IMG/VR virus record: IMGVR_UViG_3300030406_001938 | Location: 1 to 38,741 of that record | Length of the DNA stretch: 38,741 nt | Origin: a virus | Reading direction: 5' to 3' (one strand) | Part shown: piece by piece, positions 21,864 to 31,292 of the stretch | Layout: each line of letters starts with the position of its first letter | Position numbering within the stretch: the stretch's first letter is position 1 | The notes under the pieces: generated by a model | Seen by the model: the letters and a program-made list of their open reading frames with translations, nothing else | Databases searched by the model: none | What the model was told of the DNA's origin: nothing | Translations under genes and position numbers: made by a program

Positions 21864-23779
21864 TATGCGTGCTCTATTACATCTAAGCTAGGCATTACTA
21901 AAAACGTGCCATCTCCTACACCTATACCTAACACTTGTATTAAATCTCCAGCATCACTTGGTCTAGTTTTTGTAACTGCTCCTGCTGATTCCCCTACATA
22001 TACTGGTTTACCTTCATCAATAGTTTCATCGTCATTTCTCCATATACCATGTATTAATACATAACAATCATCACCAGCACTACCTGCTGTGTTTGTTGCT
22101 ATTCCTATTGCTGGGTCTGTTGTGCTGCCATTTGCTGCGTTTGCTCGTGTTACCTGACCACTTGAGTTAACGCACACAGCATCACCTAAAGTTACTGAAC
22201 CTGCACTATCAAACCCAACTACTGTACCGTAACCAGTTTGATTAGATGCTGGCTCTGCTGTAGCCATTCGTGAACCACCAAGTCTTAATTGTTTAGCATC
22301 TGCAAGTGATATTGTGCCTGAAGGAGTTAAATCTCCTGTTACTGTTAATGTACTGCCATCAAACGTAAGGTTAGATTCAGATGTAACAGTTCCATCCCCA
22401 TCATCTGTAAGCAATTGGTTGTTTGAACCACTAACACCTGCTCCGTGCAAATCAGTTACGTTATTTGCGTGTATTGTAGCTGTACCACTAATATCGCTAG
22501 ACCAGTCGTAATGTTCTGCCGCAACAAAGTTACTTGCCGCATCGTGGTCTACTGTAAACGTAAGGTCGTATGGATCAGCATCAGTTCCATTATCTGTATC
22601 AGTCCAATCAATATCAATACCAGCACCTTCAACAAATTTAATTTCTTTGTTTTCAGTAATTGTTACTTCTGTTCCATCACCATCTTCTATTACAAACCCA
22701 TCACCCATATCTACTGTGTCGGTGCTTGATGCTGCTATTGTTATTGTTCCATCGGCATTTGTTATTGTTATGTTGCTACCTTCTGTTAGTGTTGATACTG
22801 CTGGCCCACTTGTACCACCAATAAGTAACTGTCCGTTGGTAGACATTGCTGCTGCTGAAACTGTGTCTGTACCAGAATCTTGTGTAATTAGTACAGCTTT
22901 ATCTGCTAAAGATGTTGCGTTTGTACCACCTTTACTTACTGGAACTGTGTCACTAAGAGTAGAACCTGCTGCTGTTACAGTTATTGCTGCTGAACCATCA
23001 AAGTCAACACCATTAATTGCTCTAGCTGTTGCAAGTATTGTTGCTGATGCAGCATTACCAGTTAAAATCTTGGTTGACAAAGTGTCTAGTCCTACTCTTT
23101 TAAGGACTCCACCATCTGAATATAATAGTTCGTCTGCATCTGCTAACCCTGATGATATTTCAGTTTGACCTGAAATAATATTGTCGTTTAACATTCCTGA
23201 TTCAACTGCATCTGCCTGTATTGTTGCAGAGCCAGTTACATTGCCTGCACCTGTAAATGATGCAGATGTCCATACGACATCACCTGTCATACCGATAGTT
23301 CTTCCTGTAGCCAAAGCTGTTGCTGTATCTGCGTTACCTGTAAGAGGGCCTGCAAAAGCATCTGCTGTTACTGTACCATCAAAATAAGCATCTTTAAATT
23401 CAAGTGAACTTGTACCCAAATCTATTTGGTTGTTAGTTGCAGGATATAATGCACTAGCAGTTAATGTTAATCTATTTGCGTTGTCTACTTTAAAATCAAT
23501 TTCATTAGCAGTACCAAAGTCTATAGCAGTTTGTGAGTCTTCACCTACTCTTAAATCAGTAGCAAATATATCTGCTGTCCATTCTGGAGCTGTAGCACCA
23601 GAGTTTACTGCTAGAACTTTACCTGCTGTGCCTATACCTAGTCTTGATAACTGTGTTGTTGAACTTGCGTATACAAGATCACCTGCTGCCTGGGAGTCCA
23701 GTATGTGTCCCCCAACAGCTTCGTATTCACTCTGGGTCATCTGAGTGCCTACTGTTTTATGTTTAAATTCGTTTGCCAT
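21863..23779 (-). CDS. Tail fibre protein
   Basis: 638 aa, very rich in Ala, Thr, Gly, Ser and Asp and low in Lys. Repeats of the type PLTGNADTATALATGRTI (about residue 145) and LTGNAASATILATARAI (about 240) are typical of marine phage fibres. Residues about 520-638 are a compact C-terminal domain (GDDCYVLIHGIWRNDDETID..PVYVGESAG) probably involved in receptor contact or trimer closure. No catalytic motif was found. It overlaps both neighbouring genes by one base, indicating coupled expression. Antisense frames here are long because the codons are Ala/Thr-rich. Confidence 0.8.
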   Translation of the reverse strand: MANEFKHKTVGTQMTQSEYEAVGGHILDSQAAGDLVYASSTTQLSRLGIGTAGKVLAVNSGATAPEWTADIFATDLRVGEDSQTAIDFGTANEIDFKVDNANRLTLTASALYPATNNQIDLGTSSLEFKDAYFDGTVTADAFAGPLTGNADTATALATGRTIGMTGDVVWTSASFTGAGNVTGSATIQADAVESGMLNDNIISGQTEISSGLADADELLYSDGGVLKRVGLDTLSTKILTGNAASATILATARAINGVDFDGSAAITVTAAGSTLSDTVPVSKGGTNATSLADKAVLITQDSGTDTVSAAAMSTNGQLLIGGTSGPAVSTLTEGSNITITNADGTITIAASSTDTVDMGDGFVIEDGDGTEVTITENKEIKFVEGAGIDIDWTDTDNGTDADPYDLTFTVDHDAASNFVAAEHYDWSSDISGTATIHANNVTDLHGAGVSGSNNQLLTDDGDGTVTSESNLTFDGSTLTVTGDLTPSGTISLADAKQLRLGGSRMATAEPASNQTGYGTVVGFDSAGSVTLGDAVCVNSSGQVTRANAANGSTTDPAIGIATNTAGSAGDDCYVLIHGIWRNDDETIDEGKPVYVGESAGAVTKTRPSDAGDLIQVLGIGVGDGTFLVMPSLDVIEHA

Positions 23780-26244
23780 TATGTGGTCTTCACCTCCGTA
23801 AGCTCTAAGATCAATCTCCTAGTTTGGTCAAGTTGTACATTTCTTGTTGATTGTACACGGGATTTGATTAACTCATCCCTATATCGCATACTAACGTAAT
23901 GACTTGAGCCATCAAGGTCAGTATAAAGTATAAATGGTTCTTTTCTCAAGGTTTCTAAATTATTAAGGTCAGCTGTTCGTAGTGTTTTGTTCCTAACTCT
24001 TCGCATAGCTAAGCTACGTTTGTCGCTTAATTTTGCCTGCACACTCCACCTTCTGTACTCAACAGGATTCCAGGCCGAATGAAATACAAAACCAGTAATT
24101 ACAGGAGATGATGATGAATCATTAGTAGACATTACAATCTTAAATCTAATACGTTTAAAGTTAAGTTGTATGCTTGATGTTAAAGTTGTGCTGCTTGATG
24201 TGCATTCACCACTGCTACCAAATAATGTCCAACCTGTAGTGTCATCATCTGTAGCATCGTCAGTCTTGTAATAAACTGTAGCTTTTTTATTAGAGTCTAA
24301 ATTTCTACCTGTAACTGTGATTTTAATAGCTGACTTATCTACGTCAGGGAAATTAAAGTTTACATATGAAGTGTAAAAGTTACCTGTTAACTTATGTTCT
24401 GACAAAGAGTTAAGCGCAGGGTTTTCGTTTCTAATAGGCATTCTAAGCCTGTAAGCTTTTACAACAGTGTCGTTACTAATAGCAGCTAAATCATCTTCTA
24501 CTTTGTTTCCCATGACAAACATGCTAGTTCTTACGGCTTCATTTCCTTTGAATTTACCCATAGCTGTTATCTCAGACACACTAAAGCTAGTCATTGTGTG
24601 AGCTACTTGCTCGGGACTATCTGATGGCGACTCACGTTGTGTTCGTACACCAATAAGTTTTACAGCTTGTGATTTACCTGAACCTGCAAACTGAAAAGGA
24701 AATGTGTACGGAAACCCTGTGTCGCCTTCTAAATCATCAGCTAATGCAACAAACAGATTGTTTCTGTCTTGTGCTACGGCTGACACTCTACCACCAAACC
24801 CTCTAATACCTGCTGCTTTAAATAAATAAGATAAATCTGTCCAGCTTTTAGCACCATCAAAAAAACCATCGCCTATTTGCCAGAATGATTGATCACCGCC
24901 TGATGCAAACAGTTGTCCTGCTCTACCAGTTGATGCTTTAAAGTTATTGCTGTCCGGAAAAAAGTTAGCTTCAGGTTGCAAATCTCTAAATTTTTGAGTA
25001 GCTCTGTCGTAAGAAAACAATCCGTCTTCTCTACCTACATACAATATGTCATTAGCTGACACTAAAGATGTAATAGACCTGTCGCTATCACCAACAGATA
25101 TTTCTGTACCCCAGTTAGCTGTATCGCTTGGATCAGTTGATATAGATACGTTGTTAGCTCTATTCTTAAACAAAGCGTAATTACCACTAGCATTTCTTGC
25201 TCTTTCAAAGAACTCAGCAAATCTTCCGTTACCAGTGTTAGTTGATGGTGCAGCCCAAGTAGAGCCGTCTGTGCTTCTTAAATATACTTGATTAGTCCCA
25301 AAACCTGCATATAATGCACCATTAAAACTAATCATGTCAGTAACATTGTAAGTTGAATCTGCGTAAACAGCGTTAAAAACTTCATTGCTGTCGTCCCATT
25401 TATATATAACTCTACCGCAAGCTGCATAAACATTTCCGTTAAATTCTTGTGGAGTTGTCCAATCAACACCACCAGTAGGACTAACACTTATATCATCTAT
25501 GTAAAATACGTCTTCGTCTGTGCTAGCTGTTAAAGTAAATGTAAGGCTAGTTGCTCCTGAATCTATAGTTCTTGTAGCATAAACAACTTCCCAGTCACTG
25601 CCTGCTGCTGATGTAGATGCAGTTCCAGTTGTTGTTCCAGCACTATCAGTAATCTTAGCCGTAATAGTACCTGAACCACTTTCACGCCTAACAAAAGCAA
25701 CAAATGTTACTTCTCTGCTTCTAAGGACGCTTACAGTTCCACCATAAGCTTGGCTAACTGTGCCACTGTTTGCTGTAACTGTAGCTTTTAAACTATAACT
25801 GCCACTACGCACCGTAGTCGTTTCTACAGCTGTTGTTACATTGCTAGCAGTCCATTCAGATACACCACCGTTTTCAAAAGCACCATTTCTTAAAAGAACA
25901 TTAACTTCATCTTCTTGGTAACCTAACACTAATTCGCCTTTAAACATGCCTAATACTCCCTCAGAGTACGCATAACGGCTTAAGGCAGCATTAGCACTAC
26001 TTGCGTCATCAAAACGTTCTAATAACGCTTGTCCAAAGCCTCTGTGAAAAGAATCCTGGTCTAACACAAGACCTAAGTCAGGTGATTGTTGTTGATAGTT
26101 TGCAGCATCTGTAGCTTGATTAGGTGGTGCAGGGGAGATGTGTTCTACTGCATATCCACCGCTTTCAGTCCCTCGGTCCAAAGTTAATTGTACTTCATTT
26201 GATGAGCCGTCTGTTTTTGTTAGCTTTACATCGTAGTTAGGCAT
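23779..26244 (-). CDS. Large tail protein with jelly-roll and propeller-like regions
   Basis: 821 aa. The N-terminus (MPNYDVKLTKTDGSSNEVQLTLDRG) precedes an extended segment. Residues about 110-255 look like a CBM-type beta-sandwich (LLRNGAFENGGVSEWTASNVT ... FYIDDISVSP). A Tyr/Asn-rich, propeller-like repeat region follows (about 258-520: YACGRVIYKWDD, SFNGALYAGFGTNQVY, NDILYVGREDGLF), then a beta C-terminal part with MS(M)RYRDELIKSRVQSTRN near the end. Placed between the neck/adaptor gene and the tail fibre, it is probably the tail hub or tip. The sugar-binding reading is inference from the fold pattern. Confidence 0.72.
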   Translation of the reverse strand: MPNYDVKLTKTDGSSNEVQLTLDRGTESGGYAVEHISPAPPNQATDAANYQQQSPDLGLVLDQDSFHRGFGQALLERFDDASSANAALSRYAYSEGVLGMFKGELVLGYQEDEVNVLLRNGAFENGGVSEWTASNVTTAVETTTVRSGSYSLKATVTANSGTVSQAYGGTVSVLRSREVTFVAFVRRESGSGTITAKITDSAGTTTGTASTSAAGSDWEVVYATRTIDSGATSLTFTLTASTDEDVFYIDDISVSPTGGVDWTTPQEFNGNVYAACGRVIYKWDDSNEVFNAVYADSTYNVTDMISFNGALYAGFGTNQVYLRSTDGSTWAAPSTNTGNGRFAEFFERARNASGNYALFKNRANNVSISTDPSDTANWGTEISVGDSDRSITSLVSANDILYVGREDGLFSYDRATQKFRDLQPEANFFPDSNNFKASTGRAGQLFASGGDQSFWQIGDGFFDGAKSWTDLSYLFKAAGIRGFGGRVSAVAQDRNNLFVALADDLEGDTGFPYTFPFQFAGSGKSQAVKLIGVRTQRESPSDSPEQVAHTMTSFSVSEITAMGKFKGNEAVRTSMFVMGNKVEDDLAAISNDTVVKAYRLRMPIRNENPALNSLSEHKLTGNFYTSYVNFNFPDVDKSAIKITVTGRNLDSNKKATVYYKTDDATDDDTTGWTLFGSSGECTSSSTTLTSSIQLNFKRIRFKIVMSTNDSSSSPVITGFVFHSAWNPVEYRRWSVQAKLSDKRSLAMRRVRNKTLRTADLNNLETLRKEPFILYTDLDGSSHYVSMRYRDELIKSRVQSTRNVQLDQTRRLILELTEVKTT

Positions 26245-27587
26245 TACACAACTCCATAGCTACTGATGTTGCCAGCAGGTAACAAATTCTTTTTCAAAGA
26301 AGGTGCTACCATTTCACCCCTGCCATTCTGTGTTTTGTTTCTATAATGTGTAATTTGTCTTAATATTGCGTTTTGATCTTCTGCTGATGTTTGATCTAAC
26401 TCACCTTCAAAGAATGTAAGTGCTGCATAATCTAGCAAAAGGTTAACACGATGTGGCTCAAGGGTGATTGTATCTGCACCAGCTGTTAATGTTTCTAATG
26501 CTCCACAACCAACAATATGTAAGTTGTAATGAGATGGTGGTGCAGTTAAAAACGCAAGATAATCTCCTTCTTCTGTCCAATCAAATACAACTGACTCAAA
26601 CCCTTTAGGTATTTCACTAGGGCCAGAAGTTAGGATAGCTTCGTCTGCATAAACAGTGTAAATCGACCCGTTGCTTGCGAAACTTAGGCCCACTTTTATT
26701 GTGCTTCCAACGTTTGAAGATGTAGTAGATACTGTCAATCGCTGCCAACCACCTCCAGAATGGGCTGTACCTGTTACTACACTGTCTGAATCTATTTGCA
26801 CCATTGGTGATACAAGGTCTGCGTATTTCGAATATACCCATATTGAAAAGTTTAACTCCTCTGATTCATAGTTTGTAGGATCAGTTACTGATAAAGTAAA
26901 TGTTCCAGTGCTACTTGCAGCACAAGTTAGCTTAGCAGACCTTTGACCCCTGTAAACCATAAAGTTATTAGGAGATGTAGTGTCTGCCTCTACTGCTGCT
27001 GTTATATTAGCTGAATCTGTCCAGTTTGTTAATGCACTAGAACTGGCTTCCATGTCGCAATTTTGATCATTAATAATATTTTCTGCAAATGTTTTACTTT
27101 CTATTTTAGGCACAATGTATACCTGGCGTATGTAACCAGGCTCTATTGAGCTAGGCCTTTCGTACCTAGCTTGACCAGGAGCAACTGTGTGCGTTCTGTC
27201 ATCAATTCTTTTATACAAAGCTGGAAACGATTGATTAGCTGCATCATTTACAGCATCTCTTAGCTGATCAGGATCATACCTATATATTTCAAAAGTAGCT
27301 TGTGTGCTGCTATCTGATGTTAAAGCAGTACCAGTAACAGTAATTGTGCCACTACTAGCAGTATAATCTGAAATAAGCCTTACATCGTTTAAGTTATTAC
27401 CACTTGTAATTTTAATAAAAGAGTCATTTAATACATCATCATCTGTAAAACCTAAGTCTGTAAGCTCTGTAGATACTACCGATGTGTTTGCTGCAATAGC
27501 AGTTGTAGTGGTAAATGAACCTATGTATGCACCAACCCTTCTTCCGAATTTAGGTAATATTGCTGATAGTGTAGTTGTAGTAGCCAT
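26244..27587 (-). CDS. Neck or tail-tube adaptor with embedded jelly-roll domain
   Basis: 447 aa. The first 165 residues contain a hydrophobic beta N-terminus and a helical segment (LRDAVNDAANQSFPALYKRI), a look common in head-tail adaptors and T7-type tail-tube A proteins. Residues about 172-320 look like a CBM-type sandwich (NCDMEASSSALTNWTDSANIT, RSAKLTC, YSKYADLVSPMVQID, YTVYADEAILTSG). The C-terminus returns to a helical segment (LLLDYAALTFFEGELDQ). A role joining the portal to the tail fits gene order. No strong motif confirms it. Confidence 0.65.
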   Translation of the reverse strand: MATTTTLSAILPKFGRRVGAYIGSFTTTTAIAANTSVVSTELTDLGFTDDDVLNDSFIKITSGNNLNDVRLISDYTASSGTITVTGTALTSDSSTQATFEIYRYDPDQLRDAVNDAANQSFPALYKRIDDRTHTVAPGQARYERPSSIEPGYIRQVYIVPKIESKTFAENIINDQNCDMEASSSALTNWTDSANITAAVEADTTSPNNFMVYRGQRSAKLTCAASSTGTFTLSVTDPTNYESEELNFSIWVYSKYADLVSPMVQIDSDSVVTGTAHSGGGWQRLTVSTTSSNVGSTIKVGLSFASNGSIYTVYADEAILTSGPSEIPKGFESVVFDWTEEGDYLAFLTAPPSHYNLHIVGCGALETLTAGADTITLEPHRVNLLLDYAALTFFEGELDQTSAEDQNAILRQITHYRNKTQNGRGEMVAPSLKKNLLPAGNISSYGVV

Positions 27588-28051
27588 TAAACTGGAACCT
27601 CCGTAGCTTTTCCTGTTTGAGCATCAACTCTAATTCTAAGAGGTCTTACAAATCCACTCTTTTCTGTTTTCATAAAAAGTATGTCAGTTGCAATAATTTC
27701 GCCTGTAGCAGGGTCAGTAATTTGAAAAGTATTAAGCACAGGCATTCTGCCAGCCATTTTCTGCATGGCCATTTGCTTCCTGTGTTCTTCTACCGTAGAA
27801 CCAGATGTAGTTTCTCTTTGTTTTCTTACAGCTTCATAAGCTTTCTCACCAGCTTTAGTGTCGTCAGAATGTTTAGTAGCTAGGTCACCTGCAATCTGGG
27901 CATGTGATTCTTTATCACCATACCCAATCTTGCCTTCAGGTATAACCATTTTTAGCCTTCTGCCATTCTTTTCAACAACATGTTCTGATACAGAAATCTC
28001 TGGTTCTTCTTTAAATATGTTATTTTTGTTGGCTTTAGTATATTTACCCAT
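27587..28051 (-). CDS. Hypothetical head/tail protein
   Basis: 154 aa. Charged and helical in the middle (KHSDDTKAGEKAYEAVRKQRE), with a C-terminal beta part (TFQITDPATGEIIATDILF). Coupled by one-base overlap to the adaptor gene. Nothing else can be said of its function; it lies in the head-to-tail connector region. Confidence 0.6.
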   Translation of the reverse strand: MGKYTKANKNNIFKEEPEISVSEHVVEKNGRRLKMVIPEGKIGYGDKESHAQIAGDLATKHSDDTKAGEKAYEAVRKQRETTSGSTVEEHRKQMAMQKMAGRMPVLNTFQITDPATGEIIATDILFMKTEKSGFVRPLRIRVDAQTGKATEVPV

Positions 28052-28057
28052 AGCCTA

Positions 28058-28363
28058 TTACGTTCCTGATTTAATTGTCACGCAATGGTTTCCTGAGTTT
28101 TTTACACCATAAGCTACGTTTATAACTGCATCTGTGCTTGTTGCTTCAACCATTTTAATCATGTCTAAAGTATCTCTACCTTCTATTTCCATAATTTCTG
28201 TAGCAGCAACCAACACACCTACAGCAGTAGCTGGGTCAGTTCCATCTATTCTAAATCTTATACTAGCCGTTTCAACCTTTATGGTTGCAAAGTTAACGTC
28301 AGAAGGGACTGTTAAAGACCTAACTGTAGCGTCAACTGTTAATTTTTGATGTCCAAATGCCAT
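28058..28363 (-). CDS. Small beta-rich head protein
   Basis: 101 aa; preceded by an SD (AAAGGAG) that lies immediately after a 13-bp hairpin. Beta-rich with a pattern like capsid decoration or stopper proteins (FATIKVETASIRFRIDGTDPATAVGVLV, IEGRDTLDMIKMVEATSTDAVINVAYG). Function is inferred only from size and place downstream of the capsid gene. Confidence 0.62.
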   Translation of the reverse strand: MAFGHQKLTVDATVRSLTVPSDVNFATIKVETASIRFRIDGTDPATAVGVLVAATEIMEIEGRDTLDMIKMVEATSTDAVINVAYGVKNSGNHCVTIKSGT

Positions 28364-28376
28364 CTTATCTCCTTTA

Positions 28377-28438
28377 TGATAAGGCGAGGGGATTCTAACT
28401 AAATAGTCCTATTGTTATGTTAAGACCTCGCCTTATCA
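28377..28438 (-). promoter_or_regulatory. 13-bp stem with 36-base loop before the SD of the 101-aa gene
   Basis: TGATAAGGCGAGG (28377-28389) is exactly complementary to CCTCGCCTTATCA (28426-28438). On the minus strand the stem ends a few bases before the SD and start of the gene at 28363, with no U-tract. It therefore resembles the leader hairpins at 8073 and 6953 rather than a terminator. It could set relative expression or RNA processing after the capsid-proximal genes. Confidence 0.65.
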
Positions 28439-28450
28439 GTTATTCAGTTT

Positions 28451-28834
28451 TTACGCATCAGATGCGGCTACGCCGATCCAACCATTATCAACTCCTGTCC
28501 ATGTAAGGATAGCAGTTTCATTTTGTGTTGGAGTACAGATAGTACCAGTAGTTGATGAACCGTTCCATCCTCTAATAGTAATAACTTCTGATCCATCAGC
28601 AGTATTGCTGATAATAAAGCTTCCGCCTTGTAGGTCTGCATATCTTGCAGTGCCACCAGTTCCAGTTCCTTCAGAGTTAATGTCTGTAGTAGCTGTTCTT
28701 AGATCTGGAAGGTCACAGTTTCTACCAGAACCTCCTGGGTCTAAGAATTGGTATTTTGCGCTAGTGGCAGTTAAAGTTTTTGCGCCTGACAAAGTTTCAG
28801 CATTTGATGAATCGTACTTAGTACCTTGACTCAT
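28451..28834 (-). CDS. Putative capsid decoration or head-fibre protein
   Basis: 127 aa, low in charged residues, rich in Gly, Thr, Ser and Asp. Short beta strands (SAKYQFLDPGGSGRNCDLPDL, GGSFIISNTADGSEVITIRG, ETAILTWTGVDNGW) recur in small jelly-roll proteins on the heads and fibres of marine phages. It overlaps the upstream gene by 4 bases. The role is a reasonable guess from composition and position near the major capsid gene. Confidence 0.62.
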   Translation of the reverse strand: MSQGTKYDSSNAETLSGAKTLTATSAKYQFLDPGGSGRNCDLPDLRTATTDINSEGTGTGGTARYADLQGGSFIISNTADGSEVITIRGWNGSSTTGTICTPTQNETAILTWTGVDNGWIGVAASDA

Positions 28835-29202
28835 AATAATTCTCCTTTAATTTTTTCAGGTTTTGGTTTCTCCGTTTCCATCTTGGGGAGCTGCTCTTTC
28901 TTTTGCGATCTCTGAGATGCTTCTACCTTTGCAGGGAGCTTCATCAGTCCGCCCTTCTCAAGATACCCAACGATGCTTTCTGGAAACATCCTGGCTTTGG
29001 TTTTATCTAACCTAACTGTTTTCCCATCAAGAGATTTAGCAGGTAAATATATGTAAGCCATAGTAGGATCATCAGTCCATTCAGGTTCAGGAAGTTCCTC
29101 AAGGTTGTTGTCTTTAAGATATTTCTCAAGGACTATACCCCAGTTATTCTCAAACTTTAATGATTGTACGATGGTTTCCCATCTGCCTAATAAAGTAGTC
29201 AT
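28831..29202 (-). CDS. Hypothetical head-associated protein
   Basis: 123 aa, basic C-terminus rich in Lys, Pro and Glu; N-terminal helical part (LLGRWETIVQSLKFENNWGIV). Overlaps both neighbours by 4 bases. No family is recognised. Confidence 0.6.
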   Translation of the reverse strand: MTTLLGRWETIVQSLKFENNWGIVLEKYLKDNNLEELPEPEWTDDPTMAYIYLPAKSLDGKTVRLDKTKARMFPESIVGYLEKGGLMKLPAKVEASQRSQKKEQLPKMETEKPKPEKIKGELL

Positions 29203-29522
29203 TTCTTTCTACCTCTCCTACCACGTCTTCGTTTCCCAGCTTTAACCTGACTCTGGGGAGCAACCCCCTCGGCCATGCTGGAAGACGGAGAACCAATAAT
29301 TTCTTTTTCAGTTTTGACGAATGATGGTATCCATTCGCCAGTGAAGACTATATTTTTACCCTGCAACTTAGATTGCCTTCTTACTTTCTTCAAATAGTGG
29401 TCAACCATTTCAAGTTTTACCCTAAAAGGATCTCCGCTAATTGAGTCATAGATAGTTGTATACAAGTGTTCATCATTGTTATCAATAATTTTACTGTAAT
29501 AATCTTGTTGCTGAGTTGCCAT
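29199..29522 (-). CDS. Hypothetical head protein with basic tail
   Basis: 107 aa. N-terminal mixed region (DEHLYTTIYDSISGDPFRVKLEMVDHYLKK) and a C-terminal tail ending in GKRRRGRRGRKK, which would bind nucleic acid or an acidic surface. Lies 8 bases downstream of the major capsid gene. Possible internal or neck component; no homology seen. Confidence 0.6.
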   Translation of the reverse strand: MATQQQDYYSKIIDNNDEHLYTTIYDSISGDPFRVKLEMVDHYLKKVRRQSKLQGKNIVFTGEWIPSFVKTEKEIIGSPSSSMAEGVAPQSQVKAGKRRRGRRGRKK

Positions 29523-29530
29523 CTAATCTC

Positions 29531-30430
29531 CTAAATTGCGTCTGCTGCTCCAAGCATTTCCACGCCCCAAGGGTCAGCAATTTCTGCTTCTCCCCATTCA
29601 CCAACCATTACCATTTCAGTACCTCTAAGTGAAGCATCTCTTTCTTCTTCAGCTTCCATTTCGTGAGCCATAGCTAATGCGATTGCCTGTGGTACAAATA
29701 CTGCACCTTTAACATCACCAGAGCCATCTCTACCTAATACACCTGATTGGTATATTGGAATGCCAAAGATTTTTTCGTTACCTCTGAAGTAGTTTTGTAC
29801 CACTTCTGCTGTAATACCTTCTGGAATTGGTTGAGCTGCCATACCAGTAGAACCACCACCTTGGATGCCAGTTGCTTCTTGTACGAATGCTCTTATTTGT
29901 TCTGGGTGGAATACACCGTTAGGTGTTCCTGGCGCCATACCATATGACGAGTTGTTATCTGTTTTTAAGTAAGATACAGCTCCTGCAACGTGGTAGTAAG
30001 TAAGGTAACTACCAGCTGAACCAATTGAGTTTGAGAACCCATCGAATAAGCTGATAAGGTCGTCTTCAAGTAATCTACCTAAAGCTCCACCTTGTACTTC
30101 ACCAACGTGAGAAAGTATATCTTCGTTGTTTTGCCTAGACAGTCTGTCAGAAACAAAAGTCATGATACCGTGTTCAGAAGCAGTAATGCTTGTCACAGTA
30201 ACAGACAATTGTTGAGGAGCAGTAATGTCCACACCCTCAGTTAATGCTGCTGCATCGTTTCTACCCCAGATAGGAATATTAACTTGCTTTGCACCTTGAG
30301 GGATATCATATCTAGAAACCAACTGGTTTGTAGGACCAGCTGGCTCAATGTTTGAAATAGCCGAAGCTATAACAATGTTTGACATGTCAGATAGACTAGA
30401 ACTAGACGATAATGTCAATCCTGTTGCCAT
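29531..30430 (-). CDS. Major capsid protein
   Basis: 299 aa; the SD AAAGGA precedes ATG 30430. It sits directly after the scaffold-like gene, as in most podoviruses. The sequence fits an HK97-fold coat: a Ser-rich N-terminal arm, central strands and helices (LSVTVTSITASEHGIMTFVSDRL), an E-loop-like region and a C-terminal acidic part (AEEERDASLRGTEMVMVGEWGEAEIADPWGVEML). It has no long basic arm or protease site. Identification rests on position, size and fold-like pattern. Confidence 0.8.
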   Translation of the reverse strand: MATGLTLSSSSSLSDMSNIVIASAISNIEPAGPTNQLVSRYDIPQGAKQVNIPIWGRNDAAALTEGVDITAPQQLSVTVTSITASEHGIMTFVSDRLSRQNNEDILSHVGEVQGGALGRLLEDDLISLFDGFSNSIGSAGSYLTYYHVAGAVSYLKTDNNSSYGMAPGTPNGVFHPEQIRAFVQEATGIQGGGSTGMAAQPIPEGITAEVVQNYFRGNEKIFGIPIYQSGVLGRDGSGDVKGAVFVPQAIALAMAHEMEAEEERDASLRGTEMVMVGEWGEAEIADPWGVEMLGAADAI

Positions 30431-30445
30431 TGTATTTTATCCTTT

Positions 30446-31231
30446 TTAAAGTTGTTTTTTTAAGTTTCTGTATTGTGTAGAATCTATCTGCCCGTTAGCA
30501 AAAGCTTTAGAAAGGTCACCTAAACTATTGTAGGCACGCTTCGGTTGAGTCGGCGCACCCTGTGTAGTAGGTGGAACCTTCTGTGTAGCAGGCTCAGACA
30601 CTACAGTTTTAGTTGTTCCAGCAATCTTTTTAAGGTTTTGGTTAGCTAGTTTTACAGACTGAGAAAAACTCATATTCTGATTCCAACCTTCCCATACACG
30701 ACTGTCACTTCTGACGTCTAAGTTTGTTAAACCTAATGTAGACGCTGTATCTCTTACAACAGAATCTAAGTCTTCAAGATTTTCAGGAGTTAAGCTTGAG
30801 CCTTGGCTCTGAGGGTTATCCATGTTTTCGATTAACCGATCAAGTTTTTCTTCTTTTGCTTTCTTTTCTCTCTCTGCAATCTTTTGGTTCAATACATCTT
30901 TTTGATCTTCATCCAATATAGATGAGAAATCATTCATGAATTCTTGTATTTGAGCCTTAGCTCCATCCTGAATTTCCTGAACCTTTTGATTTGTGTACTG
31001 CTGAGCTCGTCCTTGTGCATTATCAAATGCAGTCTTACGTTCTTCCAGCACTCTATCTAAATCCTGCTGTGTTAAGTAATTAGGTTGTTCAGCCTGATCT
31101 GCCGTAGCTTCTACGTTCTTTGCCGCTTCTGCAACTGGATCAACCTTTTCCTCTACTGCTGTTTCTTCAACAGCTTCTTCAGAAACCGTAGTTTCTTCAG
31201 TTTGTTCAATATTATCTTTTTCTGTGGTCAT
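30446..31231 (-). CDS. Scaffolding protein
   Basis: 261 aa, strongly acidic N-terminal 60 residues (Glu/Val/Thr-rich), a long central helical part with heptads (about 60-150), a Gln/Pro/Thr-rich region and a basic C-terminus (YNSLGDLSKAFANGQIDSTQ). This is the usual layout of phage scaffolds, which guide coat assembly and then leave the prohead. SD GGGAGG before ATG 31231. It directly precedes the major capsid gene, supporting the call. Confidence 0.75.
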   Translation of the reverse strand: MTTEKDNIEQTEETTVSEEAVEETAVEEKVDPVAEAAKNVEATADQAEQPNYLTQQDLDRVLEERKTAFDNAQGRAQQYTNQKVQEIQDGAKAQIQEFMNDFSSILDEDQKDVLNQKIAEREKKAKEEKLDRLIENMDNPQSQGSSLTPENLEDLDSVVRDTASTLGLTNLDVRSDSRVWEGWNQNMSFSQSVKLANQNLKKIAGTTKTVVSEPATQKVPPTTQGAPTQPKRAYNSLGDLSKAFANGQIDSTQYRNLKKQL

Positions 31232-31263
31232 AGCCGTAGCCTCCCAATGATTATCTAATTTTG

Positions 31264-31292
31264 ATTATAATACCCAATTTATTGTCCTGCAA
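31264..31292 (-). promoter_or_regulatory. Candidate promoter for the scaffold/capsid genes
   Basis: On the minus strand a perfect -10 element TATAAT (31269-31264) lies 17 bases from TTGCAG (31292-31287, three matches to the -35 consensus). It lies between the giant virion gene and the scaffold gene, overlapping the giant gene's 3' end, where extra transcription for the abundant coat protein would be useful. The weak -35 means this is only a candidate. Confidence 0.45.

Noticed and set aside
22647-23168. Long antisense frame (173 aa) opposite the tail fibre gene, and similar frames elsewhere in the late region
   Set aside because: They have no ribosome-binding sites and mirror the Ala/Thr-rich codons of the real genes on the other strand.
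28377-28438. Transcription terminator after the capsid-side genes
   Set aside because: The stem is perfect, but no T-run follows on the transcribed strand and the next gene's SD comes at once.
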